Shown: piece by piece, positions 63,337 to 64,000 of the stretch | Numbering within the stretch: position 1 is the first letter of the stretch | Layout of the letters: each line of letters opens with the position of its first letter | NCBI GenBank assembly: GCA_022036555.1 | Contig: CM039131.1 | Span: 41,297,923-41,361,922 of the forward strand | DNA from: Microstegium vimineum | Lineage: Eukaryota; Streptophyta; Magnoliopsida; Poales; Poaceae | Direction: 5' to 3' | Length of the DNA stretch: 64,000 bases | Position numbers and translations under genes: made by a program | Notes under the pieces: generated by a model | Database searches by the model: none | What the model saw: only the letters and a program-made list of their open reading frames with translations | Told to the model about the DNA's origin: nothing

Positions 63337-64000
63337 CCGTCTGTTTGATTGGAGATTATCCCGGGTTATCCTGGGTTAAACCCAGACGAACACTTATTTG
63401 GTTTAGTGGGTTGATTGAACCGGGTTGTCACGGGATGAAATATCCCCAGTAGATACGGGTTCACGCGATACCAGCAAATCGAGCGGACCGCGCCGACCCA
63501 CACCCAACGCGCGAGTCACGGGCTCCCCTCGCGCGAGTCACCCCCTCCGCTCACGCGCATCGCTCGGCCTCCCCCTCCGCTCACGCATCACGCGATTCCA
63601 CGCGCGGCGGCACACCCTCCAGCGGCGCGAGCGGCGGCGGCGGCAGCCGGATCTCCTCCCAACGGCGGCGGACCTACTTTCGCGCGCGCGACGGCGGGCT
63701 CCTCCCACCAGCACGAGCGGCGCGGCACAACTCCTTCCTCCCCTACCGGCCAACTCCTCCTCCCACCGGCGGTTGCTACGACTGGTTCCTCCCACCGGCA
63801 CAGAGCGGCGCGGCACAAGGAGCTCCTCCTCCCACCGGCACGCGCGGTGGCCACCGGCCGCTCCTCCCTCGGGCGTCTCTCCCTGCAGAGAAGCTCTCCA
63901 AGTTCGTCCTCTACCTAAGGTAACCCCTTTGTACAGTACCTCCTCATGTACCCATGATTAACCCTAGGAAGAATGGTTATAGTAGATCTGACCAATTTGA
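63337..64000. mobile_element. GC-rich TIR element, cut by the window edge
   Basis: The left end CCGTCTGTTTGATT and the block AGATACGGGTTCACGCGATA followed by CAGCAAATCGAG match the arm of the element at 16760-17567. A GC-rich core follows, with repeated CTCCTCCCACCGGCACGAGC-type units at about 63700-63850. The right end is outside the window. Open frames in the core are composition artefacts unless a captured gene can be shown. Confidence 0.55.

Overview
This window looks like nuclear DNA of a grass, probably a panicoid such as sorghum. The genes have GT-AG introns with exons rich in G+C at the third codon position, the proteins are plant families, and the spacers are packed with grass-type MITEs, LINE and SINE fragments and a Ty1/copia element. 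The species is an inference; no sequence search was possible.

Layout, left to right: a Kunitz alpha-amylase/subtilisin inhibitor (373-1056, +); a dead Mutator-like transposase (about 2747-3723, +); a small tail-anchored hypothetical protein (4200-4520, -); an 11-exon mRNA cap guanine-N7 methyltransferase 2-like gene (5136-7381, -); LINE, SINE and MITE debris (8-14 kb); a class I TCP transcription factor (14792-15424, -); more MITE debris; a 16-exon spinster-like MFS transporter (20311-33920, -) whose intron 8 holds a complete copia element with identical LTRs (24023-28986, +); a MITE-rich spacer of about 5 kb; a nicotinamidase gene with an apparent one-base frameshift (39198-39802, +); an 8-exon serine carboxypeptidase-like gene (42313-47773, +); a 14-exon AFG1-type AAA ATPase (49310-54189, -); a GC-rich TIR element with a 9-bp target duplication (55861-56697); a degenerate copia RT; a rearranged partial duplicate of the AFG1 locus (about 59840-61436); and an intronless MEF21-like PPR gene (61446-63086, -).

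The gene models were built by hand from splice sites and checked for reading frame across all exons. The cap methyltransferase (341 aa), spinster transporter (603 aa), carboxypeptidase (518 aa) and AFG1 ATPase (501 aa) all close without a frame break. The genes do not form a pathway; this is an ordinary plant gene neighbourhood. The interest lies in mobile-element history and gene-structure oddities: GC-AG introns, a tandemly duplicated exon, tandem splice acceptors, a pseudogene serving as the probable 3' UTR of another gene, a MITE with a flipped end, and a young copia insertion. I saw no convincing undescribed biological system, no CRISPR array, and no rRNA or canonical tRNA gene.
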